Counted from the first letter of the stretch, positions 35,808-45,155 are shown. The stretch: 64,000 nucleotides of DNA from Taibaiella helva (GCF_003545695.1 NZ_QUZZ01000004.1:248001-312000), one strand, 5' to 3'. The notes: generated by a model not told the origin, from the sequence alone. Numbers and translations are program-made.

Positions 35808-36893
35808 ATGAGTATTCACAACAACTATGTTGCCATACTGGCAGGAGGTGTAGGCAGCCGCTTCTGGCCCGAAAGCCGGCAAAAGCTACCCAAACAGTTC
35901 CTGGATCTGTTGGGTACGGGGCAAACACTTTTACAGAACGCCTATAACCGGTTTAAGGATATATGCCCCAGGGAAAATATTTACGTGGTTACATTTGAGT
36001 CTTACACCGACCTGGTAAAGCAGCAGCTACCCGAAGTTCCCGCTGCCAATATCGTAGCGGAGCCATCACGGAAGAATACCGCGCCCAGCGCAGCTTATAT
36101 TTCCCATAAGATCTATGCGCTGAACCCGCAGGCCAATCTTATCCTGACACCTGCCGATCACCTGATCACCGACGAGCGCACCTTTGAACGCCAGGTATTC
36201 GAAACCCTGGATTTCGTTTCCAGGAACAATCATATTGCTTCTATCGGTATCCGCCCCACCCGGCCCGATACCACTTATGGCTATATCCAGTATGAGGCCG
36301 GCGATGGCGAGGAGCTTTTTCATAAGGTAAAGACCTTTATCGAAAAGCCTAACCTCGAGATCGCACGCACTTTCCTTCGCTCCGGCGATTTCCTCTGGAA
36401 TTCGGGCATCTTTGCCTGGAATATCAAGACCTTCCTGGAAGTGCTGGACGAGCACCTGCCCGAGCTGAACGATGTGTTCATCCAGGCCCGCGATGTGCTC
36501 AATACCCCCAAGGAGGCTAAGGCCATGGAAATGCTGTATGCCCAATGCACCAATATTTCCATTGATTATGCGATCATGGAAAAAGTACGTACGGTGTATG
36601 TCCTGGCTTCCAGATTCGGGTGGAGCGACCTGGGCACCTGGGAATCGGCCTACGAGCATTCTGAAAAAGACTACCTGGGCAATGCAGTTTACGGCAAAAA
36701 CGTCATGATCATAGATGCTTCGGGCAGCATGGTCAAAGCACCCGATCACAAGCTGGTGATCCTGCAGGGACTGGAGCAATACATCGTAATCGACACCCCG
36801 GAAGTGCTGCTGATCTGCGAGCGCAGCAAAGAGCAGCAGATCAAAGACTACCTGGCCGAGGTCAAACGCAACAAAGGCGACAAATTTTTATAA
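35808..36893 (+). CDS. manC: Mannose-1-phosphate guanylyltransferase
   Basis: 361 residues of the nucleotidyltransferase type. The GTP loop is [15 protein letters not shown], followed by [20 protein letters not shown] and the sugar-binding FIEKPN. It lacks the C-terminal isomerase domain found in longer ManC/AlgA proteins, so it is monofunctional. It makes GDP-mannose for surface polysaccharides. pyrH follows after 44 bases. Confidence 0.92.
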   Translation: MSIHNNYVAILAGGVGSRFWPESRQKLPKQFLDLLGTGQTLLQNAYNRFKDICPRENIYVVTFESYTDLVKQQLPEVPAANIVAEPSRKNTAPSAAYISHKIYALNPQANLILTPADHLITDERTFERQVFETLDFVSRNNHIASIGIRPTRPDTTYGYIQYEAGDGEELFHKVKTFIEKPNLEIARTFLRSGDFLWNSGIFAWNIKTFLEVLDEHLPELNDVFIQARDVLNTPKEAKAMEMLYAQCTNISIDYAIMEKVRTVYVLASRFGWSDLGTWESAYEHSEKDYLGNAVYGKNVMIIDASGSMVKAPDHKLVILQGLEQYIVIDTPEVLLICERSKEQQIKDYLAEVKRNKGDKFL

Positions 36894-36937
36894 CGTATAT
36901 CTTTCTTAACCTAATCGATTCAGACTTTTTTACGCAC

Positions 36938-37648
36938 ATGTTACCAAAGTACAACAGAATACTACTTAAGCTCTCAGGAGAATCTTTAATGGGCGACCGC
37001 AGCTTCGGACTTGATCCGGTGATGCTGACCCAGTACGCGATCGATATCAAGGCGGTAGCCGACCTTGGCGTGCAGGTAGCCGTAGTAATCGGGGGTGGTA
37101 ACATTTACAGGGGTATGAATGAAGCCGAGACCGGCATCGAGCGGGCCCAGGGCGATTATATGGGCATGCTGGCCACCGTAATCAACGGTATGGCCCTGCA
37201 GGCTTCGCTGGAAAAAGTGGGTGTAAAGACACGGCTGCAAAGCGCGATCAAAATGGAACAGGTCGCTGAGCCATATATCCGCCGCCGTGCCATACGCCAC
37301 CTGGAAAAAGGTCGCGTGGTGATCTTCGGCGCCGGTACAGGCAATCCTTATTTCACTACCGATACGGCAGGCTCACTGCGCGCCATCGAGATCAATGCCG
37401 ATGTGATCCTTAAAGGCACAAGGGTAGATGGTATCTACACTGCCGACCCGGAAAAGAACCCCGATGCCACCCGTTACGAAACCATCAGCTTCAGCGAGGT
37501 GATCGCCAAAGAGCTGAAGGTAATGGACATGACCGCGTTCACCTTGTGCCAGGAAAATAACCTGCCCATCATTGTATTCGATATGAACAAGACCGGCAAC
37601 CTGTCTGATGTGGTGACCGGCAAAAATGTAGGTACGCTTGTAAGATAA
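36938..37648 (+). CDS. pyrH: UMP kinase
   Basis: 236 residues of the amino-acid-kinase fold: [14 protein letters not shown] at the N terminus, [39 protein letters not shown] and the final [10 protein letters not shown]. It phosphorylates UMP to UDP. In many bacteria pyrH sits with tsf and frr; here its neighbours are manC and nth. Confidence 0.96.
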   Translation: MLPKYNRILLKLSGESLMGDRSFGLDPVMLTQYAIDIKAVADLGVQVAVVIGGGNIYRGMNEAETGIERAQGDYMGMLATVINGMALQASLEKVGVKTRLQSAIKMEQVAEPYIRRRAIRHLEKGRVVIFGAGTGNPYFTTDTAGSLRAIEINADVILKGTRVDGIYTADPEKNPDATRYETISFSEVIAKELKVMDMTAFTLCQENNLPIIVFDMNKTGNLSDVVTGKNVGTLVR

Positions 37649-37662
37649 ATCGTCGCCCCCTG

Positions 37663-37700
37663 CAAGCTCAGCAGCCGCAACCAACTGGTCGCTGAGCTTG
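37663..37700. repeat. Inverted repeat between pyrH and nth
   Basis: A 10-base inverted repeat, CAAGCTCAGC with GCTGAGCTTG, separated by 18 bases, followed by GGTCGCTTCGACAGCGACC, itself a short palindrome near 37727-37745. These GGTCGCTGAGC/CTTCGACA words look like dispersed intergenic repeats. It may also act as a weak terminator. Confidence 0.5.
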
Positions 37701-37764
37701 CCTGAAGGACGAACCGGAACACAGGTCGCTTCGACAGCGACCGCTACCTCAACCCGCTTCGATA

Positions 37765-38409
37765 ATGACCAGGAAAGAGCGCTACCAGTTTGTGATCGAT
37801 TACTTTTCGGAGTTTGCTCCGGAAGCGGAGACCGAATTGTTGTACGACAACCCTTTCCAGCTGCTCGTTGCCGTGATCCTGTCGGCGCAATGCACCGACA
37901 AAAGGGTCAATATGACCACACCGGCTATTTTTGCCCGCTACCCCGACGCCGCAAGCCTGGCGGAAGCCACCTTCGACGAGCTTTTTCCCCTCATCCGCAG
38001 CATCAGCTATCCCAACAACAAGACCAAACACCTCATCGGCATGGCGCAAATGCTGATGAGCGATTATCATGGCGAGGTGCCGCTTACCGTTGCCGAACTG
38101 ATACGGCTGCCCGGTGTGGGCCGCAAAACGGCCAATGTGATCACCTCGGTTATTGATCAGCAACCCAATATGGCGGTAGACACTCATGTTTTCCGCGTTT
38201 CGGCGCGTATCGGCCTTACGCTCAATGCCAAAACACCCCTTCAGGCCGAGCAGCAGCTGATCCGTTTTTTCCCTAAAGAATTAATACACAAGGCCCACCA
38301 CTGGCTTATCCTGCATGGCAGATACATTTGTGTCGCCCGCAATCCCAAGTGCAGCCAATGCGGTTTGCAGCAGGCCTGCAAATATTATCAGTCAACATTG
38401 AAAAACTAG
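37765..38409 (+). CDS. nth: Endonuclease III (DNA glycosylase/AP lyase)
   Basis: 214 residues. The helix-hairpin-helix is LIRLPGVGRKTANVI with the catalytic lysine, and the catalytic aspartate is in AVDTHVFRVSARIGL. The iron-sulfur cluster loop is complete: C-x6-C-x2-C-x5-C near the C terminus (CVARNPKCSQCGLQQAC). It removes oxidised pyrimidines in base excision repair. Confidence 0.95.
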   Translation: MTRKERYQFVIDYFSEFAPEAETELLYDNPFQLLVAVILSAQCTDKRVNMTTPAIFARYPDAASLAEATFDELFPLIRSISYPNNKTKHLIGMAQMLMSDYHGEVPLTVAELIRLPGVGRKTANVITSVIDQQPNMAVDTHVFRVSARIGLTLNAKTPLQAEQQLIRFFPKELIHKAHHWLILHGRYICVARNPKCSQCGLQQACKYYQSTLKN

Positions 38410-38462
38410 TTGCATCTTTGCATGCTAAAATTTAATACGGACATAATATTAGCTGTCCGTAA

Positions 38463-39140
38463 GTGAAGCATCCTGTGTGTCGCATGTTATCGTTTAAAGG
38501 AAATACCCTACCGGCCCTAACCTGGAAAGAAGCGGTTAAAGAAGACCGCTTTAAGACCAGGCTGATCGTGATCTCCCTTGTTTTCGCCGCCATACTGTTT
38601 TTTTTCCCGTTCTTCTTCCAGCATATCGAACAAAGGGATGGCTATCTGCTGAAGGATTTTATTGTCGATCATGTGAAACCGGCAGACGTATCCGTACCGA
38701 TCTTCGTCTGTATCTGGGGCATTACCTTCCTCATGATCTTCCGCTGCATCCGCAACCCGATGCTGTTCCTGGTAGGCCTCTACGGCTTTATCGTGCTCAC
38801 CCTGATGCGGATGCTGACCATATCGCTTATTCCGCTCAACCCGCCTCACGGCCTTATTCCACTGGTCGATCCTTTGTCCAATTTCTTTTACGGTAACAAA
38901 AGCTCGTTCGTGACCAAGGATCTTTTCTTTTCAGGTCATGTTTCATCGCAGTTCCTTTATTTCCTCTGCCTGCTGAAACCGCTGGACAAGAAGCTGGCCC
39001 TGGCCTCTACCATCATTGTCGGCTCCCTGGTGCTGGTACAGCACGTTCATTACACCGTCGACGTCGTGGCTGCAATTCCGCTCTCTTACCTGGCCTACCG
39101 TATCGGCAAACGCATTGCTATGGGCCGGAACGCAGCCTGA
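38463..39140 (+). CDS. PAP2-superfamily membrane phosphatase/phosphotransferase
   Basis: 225 residues with about six membrane segments. The active-site histidines are in LFFSGHVSSQFLYF and VQHVHYTVDVVAA, a C(x)SGH ... HYTxDV layout like the PAP2-C/sphingomyelin-synthase-type group. The first half lacks the classic KxxxxxxRP motif. It probably acts on phospholipid or sphingolipid head groups, which would fit a sphingolipid-making phylum; this is inference. GTG at 38463 or ATG at 38484 may be the start. Confidence 0.7.
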   Translation: MKHPVCRMLSFKGNTLPALTWKEAVKEDRFKTRLIVISLVFAAILFFFPFFFQHIEQRDGYLLKDFIVDHVKPADVSVPIFVCIWGITFLMIFRCIRNPMLFLVGLYGFIVLTLMRMLTISLIPLNPPHGLIPLVDPLSNFFYGNKSSFVTKDLFFSGHVSSQFLYFLCLLKPLDKKLALASTIIVGSLVLVQHVHYTVDVVAAIPLSYLAYRIGKRIAMGRNAA

Positions 39141-39241
39141 TACTTACGGAAGTCTTTTCGGGGCAAGCACCATTGCCATTCATTCAATAAATAACCCTAC
39201 GGGAGTGTACTTGTTTCCTATCCGGCTGTTGTGCCTGTTGA

Positions 39242-39273
39242 TTTGAATTCCCGGCCGGGAAATACTATTTTTG
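39242..39273 (+). promoter_or_regulatory. Promoter of the riboswitch-controlled operon
   Basis: TTTG at 39242-39245 and TATTTTTG at 39266-39273 are 20 bases apart, a near-ideal Bacteroidota promoter. The riboswitch starts about 40 bases downstream. Confidence 0.7.
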
Positions 39274-39312
39274 CAGCGGAACAGGATACCTGTTCTTTCT
39301 ACTTGCTCTTGA

Positions 39313-39395
39313 GCAACCTCGGGGTGCCTTACTAACCAGGCTGAGATTATACCCGTAGAACCTGGACCGGATAATGCCGGTTAGGAAAGGTAAGC
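39313..39395 (+). ncRNA. TPP riboswitch (Thi-box)
   Basis: Conserved elements appear in order: CTCGGGGTGCC, CAGGCTGAGATTATACCC, GAACCTGGACCGGATAATGCCGG and TAGGAAAGGT. These are the thi-box signature that binds thiamine pyrophosphate. P1 can form between ACCT near 39316 and AGGT near 39388. The P1 3' strand can instead pair as AAGGTAAG (39387-39394) with CTTACCTT (39414-39421), a plausible expression-platform switch. It precedes the TonB receptor by about 120 bases. Confidence 0.93.
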
Positions 39396-39515
39396 CGAAG
39401 GTTTTTCCCACAACTTACCTTATTGTATCCCGCCCTTGCTGCACCATGCACTATGGGCTGTGAGTACCGTTCCGGCTGCCGGAAGGGAGAACAAGTATAT
39501 CAATTTGTGACCATA

Positions 39516-41732
39516 ATGAACATCCGATCCAGAAACCTTTGCCTGCTGAGCTGCTTCTGCACCGCTTTTACAGCCGGCGCGCAGGAAACCGACAGCGCCT
39601 CTTCCCTGAACCGTGTCCAGGAGCTGATCCCGGTGGAAGTAAGCGCGGTGAGAGTAGGCGATAAAGCGCCATTTGCCGTAGCCAACCTGAAAGAAAAAGA
39701 TATCCGTATCGCCAACCTGGGCCAGGACATCCCTTACCTGCTGAACCTGACGCCCTCGGTAGTGATCAGCTCCAATGCCGGTGCGGGCATTGGCTATACC
39801 AGCATGCGCATCAGGGGCACTGATGACTCCCGGATCAATTTCACCATTAACGGCATACCGGTAAACGATGCGGAGTCGCAGGCCGCGATCTTCGTTGATT
39901 TTCCCGACCTGCTTTCCTCGACCAACTCCATTCAGATACAGCGCGGTGTGGGCTCTTCAACCAATGGCGCCGGGGCTTTCGGGGCATCGGTAAACCTGAG
40001 CAACCTGCTGCAGGAAAAGAAAGCCTATGCAGAAGTCAACAACAGCTATGGCTCCTACAACACCTGGAAACATACGGTACGGGCCGGGAGCGGCCTGCTG
40101 AAAGGCGGCTTCCAATTTGATGTTCGGGCTTCGAAGATTGGCTCGGATGGCTATGTGGACCGTTCAGCTTCCGACCTGAAGGCGCTGCAGTTCATTGCCG
40201 GATGGACATCCAAAGATGAACGGACGGCGCTTAAGTTCAACCTGTTTACCGGCACCGAGCGTACACAGCAGGCCTGGAACGGGATCCCGAAGGATTCGCT
40301 GAAGACCAATCGTCGCTTCAATGGCCTGGGACTGATGGCGGACGGCAGCTATTATAATGACCAAACGGACAATTATCAGCAGGATTATTACCAGCTGTTC
40401 TTCGATCATCGCTTCGACGAGCATTGGAGCATTCATGCCGGCCTGTTCCTTACCCGCGGAAAAGGCTTTTACAATGAATACCGGCTCCAGGACAAGCTTT
40501 CGGAATACAATCGCCCGCCATTCATTACGCCGAAAGGCGACACCTTCGGCACCACAGACCTGACCCGCAGGCTATGGCTGGACAACTATTACTACGGCGG
40601 CATTTATTCGCTAAGCTATAAAACAGCAAAGACACAATTCATACTGGGCGGCGCTTACACCCGTTACGACGGCAAGCATTACGGCTTCGTGACCTGGGCC
40701 GATTACGGTGTACCGGTAGATTACCGCTGGTACAACCTTACTTCCTTCAAAGGCGATTTCAATATTTATGCCAAGCTGCAACAGCAGGTCGGCGAGCATC
40801 TCTATGTCTTTGGCGATCTGCAATACCGCTGCGTGCGCTACGAGATCAACGGCTTCCGCAAAAACCCGGACCTGATGCCTCGTACGGACTTCAACTTTAT
40901 TAACCCAAAAGCAGGGCTCAGCTATATCCTCAACCATGCCAATAATGCCGAAAGCAAGATCTACGGTTCCTTTGCCATAGCCAACAAAGAGCCCAACCGC
41001 GACGACTTCGAAGCCTCACCTGCCCAGGCGCCCAGGCAGGAAACCTTGTACGACGGCGAGCTGGGCTACCAGTACCAGGGCAAGAAATGGGAGGCTGGCG
41101 CCAACCTGTATTATATGTACTACCACAACCAGCTGATACCTACCGGCAAGATCAACGATGTGGGTACTGCTACCCGCACCAATACGCCCAAAAGCTATCG
41201 CGCCGGCATCGAGCTGATGGCTGCCGCTACACCGGCCGGCTGGCTGCAAATACAAGCCAACGCCACCTTCTCCCGCAACCGCATCCTGGATTTTGAAGAA
41301 TACATCGATGACTACGATACCAATATCCAGATCAAAAACAGCTACAAAGAGACCGATATTGCCTTCGCGCCTTCGGTGATCGCAGGCGGCACAGCCACCT
41401 TCGAGCCATTGCGCAAGCTGCTGCAAAAGCAGCAGCTCTACATCGATGTGATCGGTAAATATGTAGGCCGCCAGTACCTCGACAACACGACCAATAAAGA
41501 CCGCAGCATCGATCCCTATGGCCTTTGCGACCTGCGCCTGCGCTATACGATACAGCCTTCTTTTGTAAAAGAGATCGGTCTTTCGCTGGCCCTCAACAAT
41601 GTACTGAACAAAAAATATGAAAGCAGCGGCTATACCTTCAGCTATAAAGCCGATGGTACGCTGACCACCGAAAATTATTACTTCCCGCAAGCTGGCACCA
41701 ATTTCCTGCTAGCGCTTAATATCCGCTTTTAG
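39516..41732 (+). CDS. TonB-dependent outer membrane receptor, probable thiamine-compound importer
   Basis: 738 residues from ATG 39516, which gives a signal peptide (LCLLSCFCTAFTAGAQ); the frame is open back to 39423 but that part is leader RNA. The plug domain includes LKEKDIRIANLGQDIPYLL, MRIRGTDDSRINFTINGIPVND and GVGSSTNGAGAFGASVNL. About 22 barrel strands follow, ending in the aromatic-rich PQAGTNFLLALNIRF. Substrate assignment to thiamine, its phosphates or precursors comes from the TPP riboswitch just upstream, not from the protein sequence. Confidence 0.9.
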   Translation: MNIRSRNLCLLSCFCTAFTAGAQETDSASSLNRVQELIPVEVSAVRVGDKAPFAVANLKEKDIRIANLGQDIPYLLNLTPSVVISSNAGAGIGYTSMRIRGTDDSRINFTINGIPVNDAESQAAIFVDFPDLLSSTNSIQIQRGVGSSTNGAGAFGASVNLSNLLQEKKAYAEVNNSYGSYNTWKHTVRAGSGLLKGGFQFDVRASKIGSDGYVDRSASDLKALQFIAGWTSKDERTALKFNLFTGTERTQQAWNGIPKDSLKTNRRFNGLGLMADGSYYNDQTDNYQQDYYQLFFDHRFDEHWSIHAGLFLTRGKGFYNEYRLQDKLSEYNRPPFITPKGDTFGTTDLTRRLWLDNYYYGGIYSLSYKTAKTQFILGGAYTRYDGKHYGFVTWADYGVPVDYRWYNLTSFKGDFNIYAKLQQQVGEHLYVFGDLQYRCVRYEINGFRKNPDLMPRTDFNFINPKAGLSYILNHANNAESKIYGSFAIANKEPNRDDFEASPAQAPRQETLYDGELGYQYQGKKWEAGANLYYMYYHNQLIPTGKINDVGTATRTNTPKSYRAGIELMAAATPAGWLQIQANATFSRNRILDFEEYIDDYDTNIQIKNSYKETDIAFAPSVIAGGTATFEPLRKLLQKQQLYIDVIGKYVGRQYLDNTTNKDRSIDPYGLCDLRLRYTIQPSFVKEIGLSLALNNVLNKKYESSGYTFSYKADGTLTTENYYFPQAGTNFLLALNIRF

Positions 41733-41733
41733 C

Positions 41734-42870
41734 ATGACAAGCTCTTCCTTTCTCTCAGAGCAGGCTATGGCGCACCCGGCCGGCCTGATCGATACCGGGA
41801 GCCTGCGCCTGATGAGGTCGCTCGCCTTTGAGGCCGAGCATAACCGCAGCCTGCCGCCTGCGGTGCTGGATCTTATTTATGCGCGTCGCTGGTTTCAGCT
41901 GATGGTTCCCCGTGCCTGTGGCGGGCTGGAGACGAGCCTCCCGGAAGCCGTGCAGTTGTTCGAAGCGCTGGCCTGGGCCGAAGCCAATACCGGCTGGTGC
42001 GTCAACCTGGGCGCCGGCGCCAATATGTTTGCCGGCTATTTCGATGCCGCTACAGCAACAAGCATTTTCAGCGATCCGCATACCTGCTGCGCCGGCAGCG
42101 GCGCTGTGTCGGGCAGGGCCACACGCGCCGAAGGCGGCTACCGCCTCAGCGGTCGCTGGAAGTATGCCAGCGGTGCCAATCACGCCACGCATTTTACGGC
42201 CAACGCCTGGCTGCTCGATGAGGGGGGAAAGACTATAGAACAGGAAGGACAGCCAGCGTTCCGCTCCTTTATCGTACCTGCGGGCCAGGCGCTGAATCAC
42301 CGCAACTGGAACGCCATAGGCCTGCGGGGCACGTCCAGCAACGATTTCGAGATCAAGGATGTATTCGTCCCCGATGCGCAGGTATTCAACCTGCAGCAGG
42401 CTTCGGCTTTCGCCGGCGGGCCCTTGTACCGTTTTCCTTTTGCCCGGCTGGCCGTGATCGACATGGCCTGCATGCTTACCGGTATTGCCTTGCGCTTTAT
42501 GGAGCTGTACGAAGCGCTGGCCATTGGAAAAAAGCCGCTGCACAGCGACCAGCTGCTATGGAATAATCCCGCAGCCCGCTCAGTATACGAATGCCGGGGC
42601 AAGGCCTTCCTGGCCGCACGTGCTGAGATGTATGCTGCTCTAGGGGAAATATGGCGGCTTTATGAAGCGGGCAGGGAAGCCGCTCCGGAAGTGCAGAACA
42701 CTTTTGACAACATCGCCAAAGGCGCTGCCGGAAGCGCCCGTGACCTGATCAACGCCCTATACCCGCTTTGCGGCATGAGCATACTCGATTCCGATACGGA
42801 GCTGAATAAGGTATGGCGCGATGCGATGACCGTATCGCAGCACTACCTGTTGTCGCCCCTAAAGGCCTGA
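41734..42870 (+). CDS. Acyl-CoA dehydrogenase-fold flavoprotein (possible flavin monooxygenase)
   Basis: 378 residues. The ACAD-like layout is visible: an N-terminal helical domain (PRACGGLETSLPEAVQLFEALAWA), a middle beta domain with GRWKYASGANHATH and WNAIGLRGTSSNDFEI, and a C-terminal helical domain. The pattern is nearer the group D flavin monooxygenases (HsaA/DszC-like) than true acyl-CoA dehydrogenases, as no clear catalytic base at the usual place is seen. Its ATG starts one base after the receptor stop, so it is translationally coupled and under the TPP riboswitch. Substrate unknown; perhaps a thiamine-related molecule. Confidence 0.72.
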   Translation: MTSSSFLSEQAMAHPAGLIDTGSLRLMRSLAFEAEHNRSLPPAVLDLIYARRWFQLMVPRACGGLETSLPEAVQLFEALAWAEANTGWCVNLGAGANMFAGYFDAATATSIFSDPHTCCAGSGAVSGRATRAEGGYRLSGRWKYASGANHATHFTANAWLLDEGGKTIEQEGQPAFRSFIVPAGQALNHRNWNAIGLRGTSSNDFEIKDVFVPDAQVFNLQQASAFAGGPLYRFPFARLAVIDMACMLTGIALRFMELYEALAIGKKPLHSDQLLWNNPAARSVYECRGKAFLAARAEMYAALGEIWRLYEAGREAAPEVQNTFDNIAKGAAGSARDLINALYPLCGMSILDSDTELNKVWRDAMTVSQHYLLSPLKA

Positions 42871-42887
42871 CCGGTACAGCCATATAA

Positions 42888-42923
42888 CAAAAGAGCAAAG
42901 CCAGACTCGGCTTTGCTCTTTTG
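42888..42923 (+). terminator. Terminator of the riboswitch operon
   Basis: A 15-bp perfect stem (CAAAAGAGCAAAGCC with GGCTTTGCTCTTTTG) with a 6-base loop and T-rich right arm lies 18 bases after the flavoprotein stop. Confidence 0.8.
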
Positions 42924-42945
42924 ACTTTCCTAAATCCAGTGCAGC

Positions 42946-43166
42946 TTAGCAGCCGGAGTAGGCCGGGTTGAGCGTGCAGGCGCCGATGCTCCGGGCACAG
43001 GTACCGGTTACCACGACACAGGGATGGCCGCTCTGGAGTTCGCATTCGCGGGTGATCGTAAAGCTGTGGCCTACGGTATCATTGCCGCCGCTGAGTTACG
43101 TCAGGTTGGCGATCTTTTGCCGGGCCAGCTGCAGCCGGCCCCTGTTCATTTTAGCTTTTTTCATTT
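42946..43166 (-). pseudogene. Broken lanthipeptide-like RiPP precursor
   Basis: ATG 43166 begins MKKAKMNRG, then a run of six G breaks the frame. Reading on in the frame one base away gives RLQLARQKIANLT, a TAA at 43098-43096, then LSGG and a 45-residue core to TAA at 42946. Together these spell a typical Bacteroidota class I lanthipeptide-type leader (KLQLxKxxIANLxxLSGG) and a core with five Cys at core positions 14, 22, 29, 36 and 45 plus many Thr/Ser. Two lesions, a frameshift and a nonsense codon, make it a pseudogene unless the G run is a sequencing error. No modification enzymes adjoin it. Confidence 0.6.
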
Positions 43167-43235
43167 GTTTCAGGTGTTTGGTAAAAGCAGCCCTGTCGTG
43201 CCTTGGGCTGCATGTTCGGCATTTGCAGCAGAAAT

Positions 43236-44156
43236 TTACGACAATTCCGGCAATGACGTCGCCGGCCAGCCATTGATGATCTGTGCCAATGCTGCGTCCA
43301 GGCGGGGATACCGGAAGCGGAACCCGCTTGCCAGAAGCTTTTCCGGCAGCACCCAGCGACTTTTCAATACCAGTTCCGTTTCGGTATGAATAAGCCGCGC
43401 TCCGGCTTTAAGCAACCACGCCGGCGCAGGCATACCAAAAGGCATATACAGCTGCCGCCGCAGCGATGCCATCAGCTGCCTGTTTGTGACTGGGAAAGGC
43501 GCGGAACAATTGACTGGTCCTTGCAAGTGCGCTTCCTGCGCAATGAAACGGATCGCACGATACAAGTCCTCTATATGGATCCAGCTAAAGCGCTGGTGGC
43601 CGCTTCCCTGCCTGCCGCCAAGACCCCAGCGCACCAGGTTCCGGTAAGGGCGCATCGCACCGCCTCCTTCACCCAGCACAATAGCGATGCGCAAGGCTAC
43701 CTGCCGCGTTTGCGGGCAGGCGAAAGCAAAAAAAGTATCTTCCCAGGCAGTCGCTACAGAGACCGAGAACCCGCTGCCCAACTCACCGCCAGCTTCTGTC
43801 ATCGGGCGGTCTTCTGCATGCCGGTAAATGGTAGCCGTGCTGGAGTTGAGCCATAAGGGCGGTGGTTGTTCGCAGCGAAGCAGGGCTTCCCCCAGGGTCT
43901 GCGTGGTTTCCGTCCGCGACCGCATGATCGCCTCCTTGTTGGCGGGTGTGTACCGGCAGTCGACCGATTTACCGGCCAGGTTGATCAGCAGGGCTGCACC
44001 TTCCAGGGCATTGCGGACACCGGCGGCATCGTTCCAGGACAGACCTTCAGTCCGTGAGACAATAACCACTGTATATCCTTCGCTTTCAAAGCGGGCGGCC
44101 AGGTACCGCCCGATAAAGCCGGTGCCACCCGCCAGGACAACTTTCTCTCTTTTCAT
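43236..44156 (-). CDS. TIGR01777 family NAD(P)-binding epimerase-like protein
   Basis: 306 residues with the extended SDR Rossmann start VVLAGGTGFIGRYLAARF, then LINLAGKSVDCRYTPANKEAIMRSR, the family signature, and SWIHIEDLYRAIRFI. The C-terminal DUF1731 part (FGMPAPAWLLKAGA ... VLPEKLLASGFRFRYP) completes it. This family (SulA-like, YfcH) has no proven reaction. Its start overlaps the end of the membrane protein gene by 4 bases (ATGA), so the two are coupled. Confidence 0.88.
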   Translation of the reverse strand: MKREKVVLAGGTGFIGRYLAARFESEGYTVVIVSRTEGLSWNDAAGVRNALEGAALLINLAGKSVDCRYTPANKEAIMRSRTETTQTLGEALLRCEQPPPLWLNSSTATIYRHAEDRPMTEAGGELGSGFSVSVATAWEDTFFAFACPQTRQVALRIAIVLGEGGGAMRPYRNLVRWGLGGRQGSGHQRFSWIHIEDLYRAIRFIAQEAHLQGPVNCSAPFPVTNRQLMASLRRQLYMPFGMPAPAWLLKAGARLIHTETELVLKSRWVLPEKLLASGFRFRYPRLDAALAQIINGWPATSLPELS

Positions 44157-44593
44157 ATGATAAATGCCAGGATTAGTAAACGATAGCCGATCCAGGTATA
44201 GCTAAGGTAAGCCGGCAGCGACAAACGGGCAACCCTGCGCCGGTGTTCCAGGAACATAATGGCGACCACGGCAAAGAACCAGCACAGGGCGGATAGCGCC
44301 GGCAGCTGCAGCCATTGCCGCAGCCCGATATAGGGCCATAGCAGCACAGAGCCGATCAACGACACCGTCAGCAGCTGACCCCAGTATTGAACGATGCGCT
44401 GCCAGGACGACTTCAGCAGCCACAGGGCCTGAAAGAGCAGCTGTCCGCAGACCATACCCAGCTCCAGCCAGAAGGAATAATGTAATGTAAGATAGCCCTG
44501 CAGATAGCCGGCGTAGATGCTTAAGGTCGTCGCAGTAAGCAGGATACAAATCCCGGAAAAGATAACCCGGTATAAGGTTGAGGTATGCTGCAA
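44153..44593 (-). CDS. Small integral membrane protein of unknown function
   Basis: 146 residues with four predicted membrane segments and few charges outside short loops (HRRRVARL). No family recognised. It overlaps the epimerase gene by 4 bases and follows gmhB after 24 bases, so all may be in one transcript with the heptose genes. Confidence 0.65.
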   Translation of the reverse strand: MQHTSTLYRVIFSGICILLTATTLSIYAGYLQGYLTLHYSFWLELGMVCGQLLFQALWLLKSSWQRIVQYWGQLLTVSLIGSVLLWPYIGLRQWLQLPALSALCWFFAVVAIMFLEHRRRVARLSLPAYLSYTWIGYRLLILAFII

Positions 44594-44617
44594 GCCTACT
44601 ATTTTATAAGGTTGCGC

Positions 44618-45148
44618 TTAACTCCTGAAGCTGTGGCTCCAGGAGGATAAAGAGTCGTATTGCTCGTCGATAAGGGGATGCGGCAGATCGAAGGCAGGCT
44701 GCGTCGTATGCAGAAAAATGGTTTTCATGCCCAGTGTTCTGCCAAATTGCATATCGCTGAGGTTATTGCCCACCATCACGCTCTGCTTAAAATCGATATC
44801 CGGGAAATCCTTTTGTGCATCGAGCCCCATACCCGTATTGGGTTTGCGGTGAGAATGGTTGCTGTCGACCGAGGGGGCAAAATAGATGCGATCGATTTTT
44901 CCGCCGGCCTGCACCACTGCTTCTGTCAGGTGATCGTGGATTTCCAGCAAGGCAGCTTCGGTCATATAGCCGCGACCTACTCCGCGCTGGTTGGTTACGA
45001 TGAAAACATAATCAAAAGCGGCTGAAAGCTGCACCAGCGCTGGTACTGCACCGTTATAGAAAACAAACTCGTCTTTGTGAAAAATATAGCTGCCGTCTTT
45101 CTCTTCGTTAATGACCCCGTCGCGGTCCAGGAATAATGCCGATGCCAT
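44618..45148 (-). CDS. gmhB: D,D-heptose 1,7-bisphosphate phosphatase-type HAD phosphatase
   Basis: 176 residues of the histidinol-phosphatase/GmhB HAD subfamily: FLDRDGVINEE (nucleophile Asp and Asp+2), VTNQRGVGRG, HRKPNTGMGLDA and MVGNNLSDMQFG. The cysteine-rich zinc loop of E. coli GmhB is reduced here (FAPSVDSNHSHRKP), a known variation. It sits with hddC and gmhA, which supports a role in GDP-D-glycero-alpha-D-manno-heptose synthesis for S-layer, capsule or O-antigen sugars. Confidence 0.82.
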   Translation of the reverse strand: MASALFLDRDGVINEEKDGSYIFHKDEFVFYNGAVPALVQLSAAFDYVFIVTNQRGVGRGYMTEAALLEIHDHLTEAVVQAGGKIDRIYFAPSVDSNHSHRKPNTGMGLDAQKDFPDIDFKQSVMVGNNLSDMQFGRTLGMKTIFLHTTQPAFDLPHPLIDEQYDSLSSWSHSFRS

Positions 45149-45155
45149 AATGTCT

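Noticed and set aside
39423-39515. 31-residue N-terminal extension of the TonB receptor
   Set aside because: Overlaps the riboswitch leader; a proper signal peptide begins at ATG 39516.
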